A stretch of DNA of 24,590 bases from a virus (IMGVR_UViG_3300013120_000096:1-24590); one strand, 5' to 3'. Shown: positions 5,359 to 11,166, counted from the stretch's first letter. Notes: generated by a model not told the origin, from the sequence alone. Made by a program: numbers and translations.

Positions 5359-5387
5359 TAAAAAAAAGAAGCCTGTTAAGACTCCTT
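5359..5387 (-). terminator. Intrinsic terminator ending the recombination operon
   Basis: On the minus strand AAGGAGTC and GGCTTCTT pair over 8 bp (two G-T pairs) around TTAACA, followed by a T run. It overlaps the stop codon of the 50-residue gene. Confidence 0.75.
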
Positions 5388-5528
5388 AATATCATCTATG
5401 CTCAATTGACCATTTTCTTTTTCTCTCTCTAATTCACGAAGTACAAGTAACCTGTTTAATGCTTTTTGATGCTTGGTCATCTCTGAGTTGTGATATTTAA
5501 TAGATTTGTTGATTTCATCTAGTGTCAT
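5376..5528 (-). CDS. Hypothetical helical protein, 50 residues
   Basis: The frame begins MTLDEINKSIKYHNSEMTKH, continues QKALNRLLVLRELEREKENG and ends QLSIDDIKES. It is almost wholly helical with heptad-like leucines, so a small coiled-coil dimer is likely. The ATG overlaps the stop of the RecU-like gene (ATGA) and has GGAGGTTTT upstream, giving translational coupling to the resolvase. It is the last gene of the operon, its stop lying inside the terminator. No family recognised; a partner of the resolvase is a guess from coupling only. Confidence 0.7.
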   Translation of the reverse strand: MTLDEINKSIKYHNSEMTKHQKALNRLLVLRELEREKENGQLSIDDIKES

Positions 5529-5974
5529 AAAACCTCCGACAACTCTTTGCTATTAGTTATTCTAACCCCTATTTTACTGGCTATATCAAGATTTATTGAT
5601 TTTCTCTTGGTTTTTATCCAATGCATTAAAAAGTCTCTTATATGGATAAAATAGAACGTTTCATTATCGCTTGTGATTATCAAACCTGAAACCTTGCCAT
5701 TATTATATGTTCTACTTAGATATTCCACTTGATCCCAATGAAGTTTGTGAGATTTATTTGAACCATACCTATAAGTTAAACTACCAGTAAAATACTTTAC
5801 TTCTAATGCAAATGTATCACCTTGTAAGTCAACAGAACCTTTAGACCTGGTGCGTGTGTTTTTCATTGTATCTTCTTGAATATGTTTTAATCCAAGTTCG
5901 GTTAACCAATCTGAGATTATTTTTTCTGTAATGTTACCCTTCGTTTTGCTTGAAATGTATTTTTTTTTCTTCAC
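5525..5974 (-). CDS. RecU-like Holliday junction resolvase (PD-(D/E)XK nuclease)
   Basis: The 149-residue protein carries a PD-(D/E)XK core: Asp49 in GSVDL, then Glu58 and Lys60 in ALEVK. After it comes a HWDQVEYLSRTY segment, recalling the HQxxxL of RecU, and the strands VSGLIITSD and TFYFIHIRDFL. This suggests a homodimeric enzyme that cuts four-way junctions to resolve branched replication or recombination intermediates before packaging. It is somewhat shorter than cellular RecU (about 200 residues), as in phages. The start is GTG with GAGGTG four bases upstream. It lies with the ERF annealing protein and an HNH-like gene in one operon. A VRR-type nuclease is the alternative. Confidence 0.7.
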   Translation of the reverse strand: MKKKKYISSKTKGNITEKIISDWLTELGLKHIQEDTMKNTRTRSKGSVDLQGDTFALEVKYFTGSLTYRYGSNKSHKLHWDQVEYLSRTYNNGKVSGLIITSDNETFYFIHIRDFLMHWIKTKRKSINLDIASKIGVRITNSKELSEVL

Positions 5975-6089
5975 TTCTCACCTCATACTCATCACATCTA
6001 TAGTTGATACAATCAACTTCTATATAATTGTAATTTTCACAACGTCCATTTATATTATGTTTGCAGCCTCTGTGTATATGTTTAAACAT
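5934..6089 (-). CDS. Small Cys-rich protein, 51 residues, overlapping the resolvase gene
   Basis: The ATG has an excellent site (AAAGGAGTTAAC). The product starts MFKHIHRGCKHNINGRCENY and goes on to give four Cys (9, 17, 27 and 32) with two early His and one at 11, then a basic tail. A zinc knuckle is likely. Its last 41 bp overlap the start of the RecU-like gene in another frame, a large overlap for this operon. The pattern C-K-H-x-x-x-N-G-x-C resembles the Cys/His-rich protein at 4362-4589. Function unknown. Confidence 0.7.
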   Translation of the reverse strand: MFKHIHRGCKHNINGRCENYNYIEVDCINYRCDEYEVRSEEKKIHFKQNEG

Positions 6090-6090
6090 G

Positions 6091-6291
6091 TTAACTCCTT
6101 TCGTTTAGTTTTCTACCACACATAGGACAGTAATTTATAATTAATTCAACTTCGAAATCGGTGCATTGTTCCGGAGAAAAAATATTAAATTCTCCTTTGT
6201 CATTCCAATTTACAAAGATTCCTAATCCGTCCTCATCAGCTATAAAACCTGATTGTTCCCCTTGCTTTAAACAATATCCGCATTTTTTCAT
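6091..6291 (-). CDS. Small zinc-ribbon protein, 66 residues
   Basis: Two CxxC pairs frame the protein: CGYC at residues 4-7 and CPMCGRKL near the C-terminus, the usual layout of a phage zinc ribbon. Between them are beta strands (SGFIADEDGLGIFVNWN; FEVELIINY). I chose the ATG at 6291, behind AAAGGG with an 8-base spacer; a GTG at 6300 would add three residues. The gene follows TAAT after the previous stop. Phage zinc ribbons of this size are common in early operons and have no assigned activity; nucleic-acid or protein binding is usual for the fold. Confidence 0.75.
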   Translation of the reverse strand: MKKCGYCLKQGEQSGFIADEDGLGIFVNWNDKGEFNIFSPEQCTDFEVELIINYCPMCGRKLNERS

Positions 6292-6292
6292 A

Positions 6293-6652
6293 TTACACAC
6301 CCTTTCTGATATTTTTTAAATCTTCCTCGATTATTTTGAGTTGTAGCCTTATAGAATAGATCTTTTCTTGCGTTACTTCTGCATCAGCTTGTCTATAATC
6401 GCGTTCTAATTTTAGCTTTGCTACCTCAGGATCACCTTGTGCTAGATTATAAACTGCGGTTGCTGCTATAGGTTTAGTTTTGCCATCTTCAGATTCGTAA
6501 CCATCAAGCACCATTTTAGTCATTAGCAAGGTACGAGCCTTTTTATACTCGTACTCTGCAACAGCTAACGCTCTACCATTGTCTTTTTTGTACCCGATGC
6601 AATCATTAAGAAGTTGAATCAAATCATTTCTTTGTTCGTAAAGGTCTTGCAT
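6293..6652 (-). CDS. Hypothetical helical phage protein, 119 residues
   Basis: This is a charged, largely helical protein, with segments such as NDLIQLLNDCIGYKK, RALAVAEYEYKKARTLLMTK and KLKLERDYRQADAEVTQEKI. A family of similar phage proteins sits near recombination genes; I know no function for it. The middle contains an insertion DGYESEDGKTKPIAATAVYN. The start follows AGAGGGTGGATAG. It lies between the HNH-like and zinc-ribbon genes in the ERF operon. It might bind single-stranded DNA or a partner in annealing, but this is unsupported beyond location. Confidence 0.75.
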   Translation of the reverse strand: MQDLYEQRNDLIQLLNDCIGYKKDNGRALAVAEYEYKKARTLLMTKMVLDGYESEDGKTKPIAATAVYNLAQGDPEVAKLKLERDYRQADAEVTQEKIYSIRLQLKIIEEDLKNIRKGV

Positions 6653-6685
6653 CTATCCACCCTCTTTCTATATTTCCTACAACCT

Positions 6686-7066
6686 TTACATTCCAACATA
6701 CGACCTCCCGAAAATAGCAATAAATTCATCCATTGACATACCATCATTCATAAGTCGAAGTTGGTGTTTCTTCTTCAACTCTTTGTCTAACTTACCGTCC
6801 GAATGAGTACCGTGTATACCCTCGCTCGATTGGTGGCAATGCCAACATAACCATTCCACACATTCGTATTTGCTGGATATATCTCTCAGTCCTCTGCCGT
6901 AGTAGCAATGGTGTATGCTAAGGCTGCGTTTCATACCACAACCCACGCATACTTTTTCACCTGTTGGAATAGGTGTTTTAACTCTTTGTTTCTTATGTTT
7001 TTTCTCTTTATGAGGTTTAAAACTTTTAACTTGATCGTGTTTACTTAGATATGCGATTGTAATCAC
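6686..7066 (-). CDS. HNH-type zinc-binding nuclease-like protein
   Basis: The 126-residue protein has a basic N-terminus (KPHKEKKHKKQRVK) and then a zinc-bound His-Me-finger layout: CVGC at 40-43, HH at 52-53 (LSIHHCYYGRGLRD), and LCWHCH at 73-78. This fits a metal-bound HNH fold. The middle Asn of canonical HNH enzymes is not obvious, so nuclease activity is uncertain. In phage recombination operons such proteins (NinG/Ref-like or orphan HNH) cut branched or single-stranded DNA. Start choice is odd: GTG 7066 lies on top of AAGGAG, so an upstream GGATGG or re-initiation after the ERF stop must serve it. Confidence 0.7.
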   Translation of the reverse strand: MITIAYLSKHDQVKSFKPHKEKKHKKQRVKTPIPTGEKVCVGCGMKRSLSIHHCYYGRGLRDISSKYECVEWLCWHCHQSSEGIHGTHSDGKLDKELKKKHQLRLMNDGMSMDEFIAIFGRSYVGM

Positions 7067-7069
7067 TCC

Positions 7070-7771
7070 TTACCATCCGTTGTCCATCATTCCAGCTTCC
7101 ATTGCTATATCGACATTACTACTACCGTAACAATCTGAATTAGATGTTTGTTTCTTTTGTTTGCCTGGCATATTAGTTAACATGTCATAGTATTTAACCT
7201 TATATTCTGCTTTTAACCACTTAATATCATCTGTAGTTTTACCTGTATCTTTCTTGTACATTTCAAAGATTTGGCTTAAAGGTACATGTTTTTGGTTAGC
7301 CAGATCTTTCAATTCTTTTGTTGACACTTTTCTTTCGGTAGGTTCGTTAGATTGCGTATTACTCGATTGTGTTTGTTTGGTATGAATATCTGTATCGGCA
7401 TCTTTTGTATCGTCTATGCAGAATAGACCATTTAAAGCATATTTCCTAGCATAACTTGATGCCGTTCCTGTGATCTGCGAATCGTCCATACCCTTTTTAG
7501 TAACAGATTCTCTAGCACTTGCTGACACCTCGTGCGCTTGTGATGTTTCTATATCTATCACCATTGCAGTAGCTTCTATGTAGTTGCTATCACCAACATT
7601 TACAACCTTGTCAGTAAGGGTTAATACTAATCCGTTTTCAATGCAAATAGGTTTAGCAGCTTCTAGTATGTCCTCACAACTTCTATATTTGTATTTACCA
7701 AAATTGTTAAATTGATTCTTAGGTGCTTTTAATATCTTTTGTACGTCTGATAATCGTTTATAAACATTCAT
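7070..7771 (-). CDS. erf: ERF-family single-strand annealing protein
   Basis: Residues 1-125 follow the ERF family: VYKRLSDVQKILKAPKNQFN, then KYKYRSCEDILEAAKPICIE, then GLVLTLTDKVV. The key stretch GTASSYARKYALNGLFCIDD (residues about 107-126) is the conserved core, equivalent to SYARRYALxxLLxIxxxDDD. Such proteins form rings on single-stranded DNA and promote annealing recombination. The C-terminal 100 residues are a variable low-complexity tail (QTQSSNTQSNEPTERK) ending in a small helical domain. I chose the ATG at 7771 (233 residues) because GGGG lies seven bases before it; a longer frame to 7792 has no site. It follows the DUF1351 gene by two bases. Confidence 0.9.
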   Translation of the reverse strand: MNVYKRLSDVQKILKAPKNQFNNFGKYKYRSCEDILEAAKPICIENGLVLTLTDKVVNVGDSNYIEATAMVIDIETSQAHEVSASARESVTKKGMDDSQITGTASSYARKYALNGLFCIDDTKDADTDIHTKQTQSSNTQSNEPTERKVSTKELKDLANQKHVPLSQIFEMYKKDTGKTTDDIKWLKAEYKVKYYDMLTNMPGKQKKQTSNSDCYGSSNVDIAMEAGMMDNGW

Positions 7772-7773
7772 TA

Positions 7774-8853
7774 CTATTCCCCTTCTATGCAATAAGTGTA
7801 ATTAAATTGATCTAGATATCTTTTGAGTGTTTCAATTCTATCATGCGTTTCTAACACAGAGAAATTAAGTTCTAACACCGGCAAATCGTTTCCTTCGTCC
7901 TCGATAGTTTCTACTGGTGTAATTATATCAACCGATTCTAAAGCTTCTTCAGTGGCGAATAACACAGCTTGTTTCTCTGCTTCTGCCTTTTGAATTGCTT
8001 GTTGCTTTTCAATCTCTTTTGCTTTTAATTCTTCCTGATGTTCTCTTTCGATTCTATCAGCTTCTGCCTTTGCTTCTGCTTCTGCTTTTAATCTAGCATC
8101 TTCTTTTGCTTTTTTAACCTCTGCTTCTTGTTTGGCTTTAATTCTAGCTAGTTCGGCTTTTTGTTCTTCTAGCCTGCCTTGTACCTTCTCATTAACAACT
8201 CTTGATATAGTCGCTATATCTTGGTCTAGTAAGTAATCAAACTCATTAGGTGTAAACTTAAAAGTTAATTGGTGGTTAAATGTATCAACGATAACTTTTA
8301 TTGTATCAATTTTCTGTTGTTCCATTTGTTGCTCTTGAAGCAGTTGGTTAAATTGAAGCTTTAAATCTTCAGTAACTTTATTGATAGTCATTGATGAATT
8401 GAGATATTGGTCCTTTAATTCAATTCTTACTGCATACTTTTCTTTTAACTCGATGCCTTCAAGTTTGTTTCCATCCAACACCGAATTGATAGCACATTTA
8501 ACAAGTTCTTTCTTTTCTTCTCGTTGTCTAATGATGAATGTTTCTACCTGGTCAGCTACAATCGTTCTAGCTTCATCAATCATCTTTTCAAGTTCTTTAC
8601 CTTCAGAATCAAATTGTTTAATATCAGGATTAAGCTTTTTAACTGTTGACTTTCTAAAGTCTGCAATTAATTTCTTTTGCTTGTTTAATTCAGCCATAAC
8701 CTTTTTAGCGCCCTTTAAAGTTTCTTCGGTTACTACCATGTTTCTATAATCTTCTAATGCTACATCTAATGAAGCTTTAATCTCCGCGCCGTTCCATTCA
8801 ATCTGTGCCGCTTGTACTTTTCCGATCTTTAATTCTGTTACTTGTAAATTCAC
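7774..8853 (-). CDS. DUF1351 family protein, recombination-associated
   Basis: The N-terminal 120 residues match DUF1351: VALEDYRNMVVTEETLKGAK, then KKVMAELNKQKKLIADFRKS and VKKLNPDIKQFDSEGKELEK. The rest is long charged coiled coil, including an Ala/Lys/Glu-rich stretch (RLKAEAEAKAEADRIEREHQ) and an acidic C-terminus. DUF1351 proteins sit beside single-strand annealing proteins in many Bacillota phages and are thought to assist recombination, but their activity is not established. The start is GTG at 8853, four bases after AGGAGGT; the overlapping ATG two bases upstream runs straight into a stop. Its own stop is two bases before the ERF ATG. Confidence 0.85.
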   Translation of the reverse strand: MNLQVTELKIGKVQAAQIEWNGAEIKASLDVALEDYRNMVVTEETLKGAKKVMAELNKQKKLIADFRKSTVKKLNPDIKQFDSEGKELEKMIDEARTIVADQVETFIIRQREEKKELVKCAINSVLDGNKLEGIELKEKYAVRIELKDQYLNSSMTINKVTEDLKLQFNQLLQEQQMEQQKIDTIKVIVDTFNHQLTFKFTPNEFDYLLDQDIATISRVVNEKVQGRLEEQKAELARIKAKQEAEVKKAKEDARLKAEAEAKAEADRIEREHQEELKAKEIEKQQAIQKAEAEKQAVLFATEEALESVDIITPVETIEDEGNDLPVLELNFSVLETHDRIETLKRYLDQFNYTYCIEGE

Positions 8854-8862
8854 ATTGACCTC

Positions 8863-9054
8863 CTACAGTCTGCAATCTTCGCCATTCTCTATCTGTTCTT
8901 GTAACATTTCTAAACCAATCTTTAACTCTTGTTCTGTAAAATTTTCTAAATCTTCCATTGTGAATTCTTGATTATTATATTTCATTCTAAACCTCGCACT
9001 TTCTACACTTGCCATCAAGCACCCTACTGTCGCACCTACTATTTTAATTTTCAT
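8863..9054 (-). CDS. Hypothetical acidic protein, 63 residues
   Basis: Read from ATG 9054 the product is MKIKIVGATVGCLMASVESA followed by RFRMKYNNQEFTMEDLENFT and an acidic helical C-terminus (EQELKIGLEMLQEQIENGED). A GTG at 9072 would add six residues, but no clear site serves either start; the end of the upstream gene overlaps by 11 bp, so coupling is likely. The short alternating strands then helices look like a small alpha/beta protein. No family recognised. Confidence 0.6.
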   Translation of the reverse strand: MKIKIVGATVGCLMASVESARFRMKYNNQEFTMEDLENFTEQELKIGLEMLQEQIENGEDCRL

Positions 9055-9298
9055 ATTTAAGATCAATACCACTCATTAATTTGCTTATAAATGATATATC
9101 ATTACTTCTTCTTTCTTCATGCCCCGCATTGTTAATGCTATTCATAAGTTTTACATAATTATCGTAGTGTTCTATATCTTTTTCTTTTTCGGTTTCAAAT
9201 ATTATTTGTTTAACCAATCCCTTTATTTGTTCATACTTTTGCAATTCTTCTCTTTCATTTATAAAAATTCTAAACAAAGCTTTTTCCCATGCATTCAT
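9044..9298 (-). CDS. Hypothetical helical protein, 84 residues
   Basis: The frame starts MNAWEKALFRIFINEREELQ and is helical and charged throughout (KYEQIKGLVKQIIFETEKEK and ending LMSGIDLKYEN). No family recognised. Its start codon has an ideal site (AGGAGGTAGAC). It follows the 109-residue gene by two bases and overlaps the next gene, so it belongs to the first early operon ahead of the recombination genes. A small early regulatory or host-interaction protein is plausible, not shown. Confidence 0.7.
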   Translation of the reverse strand: MNAWEKALFRIFINEREELQKYEQIKGLVKQIIFETEKEKDIEHYDNYVKLMNSINNAGHEERRSNDISFISKLMSGIDLKYEN

Positions 9299-9300
9299 GT

Positions 9301-9630
9301 CTACCTCCTATATTGACATATACTATCCTCTGATAAATCCTGTAAATAACTCTCTAATTCTGCGACCTGTTGTCTGAGTTTAAATACTTTTGTTTCAACA
9401 TCATCTAAGATATCAATTTCTATACCTTCGCCTACAGCTTCGATAATCGCCTTGTAAGCCTCTTCTGTACCTTCTGTAGTTAATACATGTTGATAGTAAG
9501 CTTTAGCCATAGCGACCATAAAATCGTATGCATTGGTATCTGTTATTGTTACTTGGTCGAGTTGTACCTGTGTATCTGAATAAACTTTAATTTCTGGTGT
9601 ACCTTCTAATGTAATATCAGTGATTTTCAT
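9301..9630 (-). CDS. Hypothetical early protein, 109 residues
   Basis: The sequence begins MKITDITLEGTPEIKVYSDT, has a Gln/Thr-rich strand region (QVQLDQVTITDTNAYDFMVA), a helix AMAKAYYQHVL, and a C-terminal coiled-coil-like helix (ETKVFKLRQQVAELESYLQD). No known domain. The MKIT[DE]I start resembles that of the 130-residue protein at 319-711, which could be coincidence. The start has AAAGGA upstream. Second gene of the first early operon, right behind the RHH protein. Confidence 0.7.
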   Translation of the reverse strand: MKITDITLEGTPEIKVYSDTQVQLDQVTITDTNAYDFMVAMAKAYYQHVLTTEGTEEAYKAIIEAVGEGIEIDILDDVETKVFKLRQQVAELESYLQDLSEDSICQYRR

Positions 9631-9643
9631 ATCTTTATCCTTT

Positions 9644-9796
9644 CTATTTCAAACTAAATCCTTTAGCTTTAGCATCGTCTAATGCTAACTTTCTTAAATA
9701 TGTACCAGTTGCTAAACCTTCAATTGATGCTGCTCTCTCGATCATTGCTTTTTGTTCCTTTGTGCATTTAAATGTGATCCTTTCTTCTTTCTTCAT
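9644..9796 (-). CDS. Ribbon-helix-helix DNA-binding protein, 50 residues
   Basis: The whole protein is one RHH module: MKKEERITFKCTKEQKAMIE, then RAASIEGLATGTYLRKLALD and DAKAKGFSLK. The ITFKCT strand, the EQKAMIERAASIEG helix and the TGTYLRKLAL helix fit Arc/DUF1778-type proteins, which dimerise and insert the strand pair into the major groove of palindromic operators. It has AGGAGGTGAGGAC before ATG and is the first gene after promoter 9816-9844. That promoter spacer holds the perfect palindrome AAGTTATAACTT, so autoregulation is likely. DUF1778 antitoxins have a GNAT toxin; none is seen here, so it is probably an orphan regulator. Confidence 0.8.
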   Translation of the reverse strand: MKKEERITFKCTKEQKAMIERAASIEGLATGTYLRKLALDDAKAKGFSLK

Positions 9797-9815
9797 GTCC
9801 TCACCTCCTAACAAC

Positions 9816-9844
9816 ATGTTATCACTAAGTTATAACTTTGTCAA
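9816..9844 (-). promoter_or_regulatory. Main early promoter with palindromic operator candidate
   Basis: Perfect -35 TTGACA (9844-9839), 17-bp spacer, -10 TAACAT (9821-9816) with TGA extension. The perfect 12-bp palindrome AAGTTATAACTT fills 9827-9838 inside the spacer. It drives the RHH gene and the recombination operon to the terminator at 5359-5387. Confidence 0.85.
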
Positions 9845-9863
9845 CACTTATTTATATTATTTT

Positions 9864-9897
9864 GCAAATAAAAACACCTCTTATAAAAGAAGTGTTT
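9864..9897 (-). terminator. Minus-strand terminator upstream of the early promoter
   Basis: On the minus strand AAACAC and GTGTTT close a stem that continues, after one mismatch, with AAGA/TCTT around a 4-nt loop, followed by TTTTATTT. No minus-strand gene lies between here and 10992, so it probably insulates the early promoter from late read-through. Confidence 0.65.
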
Positions 9898-9917
9898 AAA
9901 AGTTACCGAACACATAT

Positions 9918-9946
9918 TTGATATATATTCGGATTTATGATACACT
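9918..9946 (+). promoter_or_regulatory. Plus-strand promoter of the small RNA / methyltransferase leader
   Basis: TTGATA (9918-9923), 17-bp spacer, TACACT (9941-9946) with TGA extension. The near-palindrome TGTTTATAACA follows at the expected start point and resembles the operator candidate of the divergent early promoter. Confidence 0.65.
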
Positions 9947-9952
9947 GTTTAT

Positions 9953-10104
9953 AACAAGTGAATACAAGTCTTTAGTACCGCTACCAACGGTCTAAAGCAG
10001 ATAAACGATTGGATAGAATCGAATAAAAGTGTTTCAATTGCTATATGTATATTGTACATTATTTAACATAATATTTCAAGTCTAGCCTTCGGTTAGGCTT
10101 TTTT
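9953..10104 (+). ncRNA. Putative structured small RNA, about 150 nt
   Basis: Bounded by an extended -10 promoter (9918-9946) and a good terminator (10079-10104), the transcript holds no ORF with a ribosome site. It can fold into a 10-bp hairpin with one bulge (CTTTAG and ACCG pairing with CGGT and CTAAAG, 9970-9997), a CGATT/AATCG hairpin (10006-10021), an unstructured AU-rich stretch and the terminator hairpin. I recognise no Rfam-type family. Possible roles: an early regulator, a polymerase-modifying leader, or a 5' leader for the methyltransferase when the terminators are passed. No expression evidence exists here. Confidence 0.5.
10079..10104 (+). terminator. Intrinsic terminator of the plus-strand small RNA
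   Basis: AGTCTAGC (10079-10086) pairs with GTTAGGCT (10092-10099), two of the pairs being G-T, closed by a CTTCG loop and followed by six T. Strong factor-independent terminator. Confidence 0.85.
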
Positions 10105-10160
10105 AATTGGTCGTGAATAATAGATAACACGATAAAAACTATGGGTTGGATCCAAAATCC

Positions 10161-10188
10161 TTGGTCGTTATAGGTAATACCCTTTTTT
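10161..10188 (+). terminator. Second plus-strand terminator, ahead of the methyltransferase
   Basis: GGT and TTA (10163-10170) pair with TAA and ACC (10175-10181) with a small internal loop and a TAGG loop, then CTTTTTT. Just upstream is the perfect palindrome TTGGATCCAA (10146-10155). Weaker than the first, and placed about 50 bp before the ribosome site, as in an attenuator. Confidence 0.5.
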
Positions 10189-10240
10189 AGCTAGCACCTT
10201 TTCGCTACTATTAAAGAATAACTATTATAAGGAGGTACAC

Positions 10241-10990
10241 ATGGAAAACATAAGATTAATAAATGGGGATTGTTTAGAAGTTATGGACCAATTAATAAAA
10301 GAAGGCATTAAAGTAAATGCAGTTATATGTGATTTGCCTTACGGTACAACAAATAGTCCTTGGGATATTATAATACCATTTGAAGAATTATGGGATAAAA
10401 TAAATAAAATTACTTATGATGATTCTGCTATAATTCTTTTTGGTGCTGAACCATTTAGCAGTTATTTAAGATTAAGTAATATAGAGAATTATAAGTATGA
10501 GATCATATGGGAAAAGCCTAGTGCTAAAGGATTTCAAAATGCTAAAATACAAGTTTTAAGAGCGCATGAAAATATAAGTGTATTTTATAAAAAACAATGT
10601 ACTTATAACCCTCAAAAAACATATGGGCATGAAATGAAAAAATCAAACAAGAAGGCAACGACAGAATCTGAATGTTATAACAATAATACAAAAGACTGTG
10701 TCTATGAATCTACCGAAAGATACCCAAGAAGCGTTATAAAGTTTTCTCAAGATACTCAATTTTCTAACTACCATGTTAACCAAAAACCTATTAAATTAAT
10801 GGAATGGTTAGTTAACACATATAGTAATCGTGGTGATCTTATTATTGATATGACTATGGGTAGCGGTTCGACTGGTGTTGCTTGCAAGTCAAGAGGTAGA
10901 GACTTTATAGGTATAGAAAAAGATGTTAGACATTTTAATAATGCCGTTGAAAGACTGCAGTATGAAGGTAATCAAATATGTTTGTTCTAG
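10241..10990 (+). CDS. Orphan DNA methyltransferase (beta class, N6-adenine or N4-cytosine)
   Basis: The 249-residue enzyme has the amino-methyltransferase catalytic motif in the form DLPYG (residues 31-35, normally DPPY or NPPY) near the start and the SAM-binding motif DMTMGSGSTG at 203-212 near the end. This is the beta-class order, with the target-recognition region between. The QKPIKLMEWLV segment before motif I is typical of the N6_N4_Mtase family. No restriction gene adjoins, so it is an orphan enzyme, most simply protecting phage DNA from host restriction. It is the only gene on the plus strand. AAGGAGGTACAC precedes the ATG. No good promoter lies directly upstream, so it may depend on read-through from 9918-9946. 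Confidence 0.9.
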   Translation: MENIRLINGDCLEVMDQLIKEGIKVNAVICDLPYGTTNSPWDIIIPFEELWDKINKITYDDSAIILFGAEPFSSYLRLSNIENYKYEIIWEKPSAKGFQNAKIQVLRAHENISVFYKKQCTYNPQKTYGHEMKKSNKKATTESECYNNNTKDCVYESTERYPRSVIKFSQDTQFSNYHVNQKPIKLMEWLVNTYSNRGDLIIDMTMGSGSTGVACKSRGRDFIGIEKDVRHFNNAVERLQYEGNQICLF

Positions 10991-10991
10991 A

Positions 10992-11034
10992 TAAAAAAAC
11001 AACCCTCAACTATAGACCATAATAGTTGGAGGTT
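10992..11034 (-). terminator. Terminator of the minus-strand small RNA, facing the methyltransferase
   Basis: AACCCTCAACTAT (11001-11013) pairs with ATAGTTGGAGGTT (11022-11034), with one mismatch and one G-T pair. On the minus strand seven T follow; on the plus strand only TTATTTC. It may also serve the convergent methyltransferase transcript. Confidence 0.75.
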
Positions 11035-11166
11035 ATTTCAATTCCCATTCTAGAAAAGGGACAAGGCTTTTTATTTGATGTAATAGAAAACCTGATGTTA
11101 CCTTATATATCCGTTACGATGAGATATAGTGAAGGTAATAAGATACATGGGTGACACCCAATGTGT
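10992..11166 (-). ncRNA. Putative structured small RNA, about 175 nt
   Basis: It begins at an extended -10 promoter (11173-11202) and ends at the terminator 10992-11034. Predicted helices: a 5' hairpin closed by GGGT/ACCC that extends to 10 bp with small bulges (11143-11168); a long hairpin of TTACCTT/AAGGTAA plus TATATC/GATATA (11098-11138); a possible TCCC/GGGA helix further on; and the terminator stem. The only short frame (16 codons from an ATG near 11150) lacks a ribosome site, so it is probably noncoding. No known RNA family is recognised. It lies between late terminator and methyltransferase, so it is not simply an operon leader. Confidence 0.55.

Larger units (their letters stand above)
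9797..10240. other. Gene-free switch region between early operon and methyltransferase
   Basis: This 444-bp stretch holds no convincing protein gene. It contains, left to right: the early promoter on the minus strand with its operator candidate, a minus-strand terminator, a plus-strand promoter, a structured plus-strand RNA with its terminator, and a second weaker plus-strand terminator before the methyltransferase ribosome site. The octamer TTGGTCGT occurs twice (10107-10114 and 10161-10168). Confidence 0.7.

Noticed and set aside
8381-8749. Plus-strand open frame of 122 codons
   Set aside because: Complete shadow of the DUF1351 gene; no ribosome site and Ser/Phe-rich composition expected from the complement of Lys/Glu-rich coding.
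9953-10104. tRNA or tRNA-like gene
   Set aside because: No cloverleaf with a 7-bp acceptor and T-arm; the hairpins do not fit.
10095-11080. Base pairing between the two small RNAs (AGGCUUUUU near 10095-10103 with AAAAAGCCU near 11064-11073)
   Set aside because: Only nine pairs, mostly the terminator U-tract against an A-run, which is expected by chance.
10992-11166. Packaging RNA of phi29 type, because of the similar length
   Set aside because: The phage has a Terminase_2-like small subunit and no phi29-type genes; the helices do not show the pRNA arrangement I would expect.
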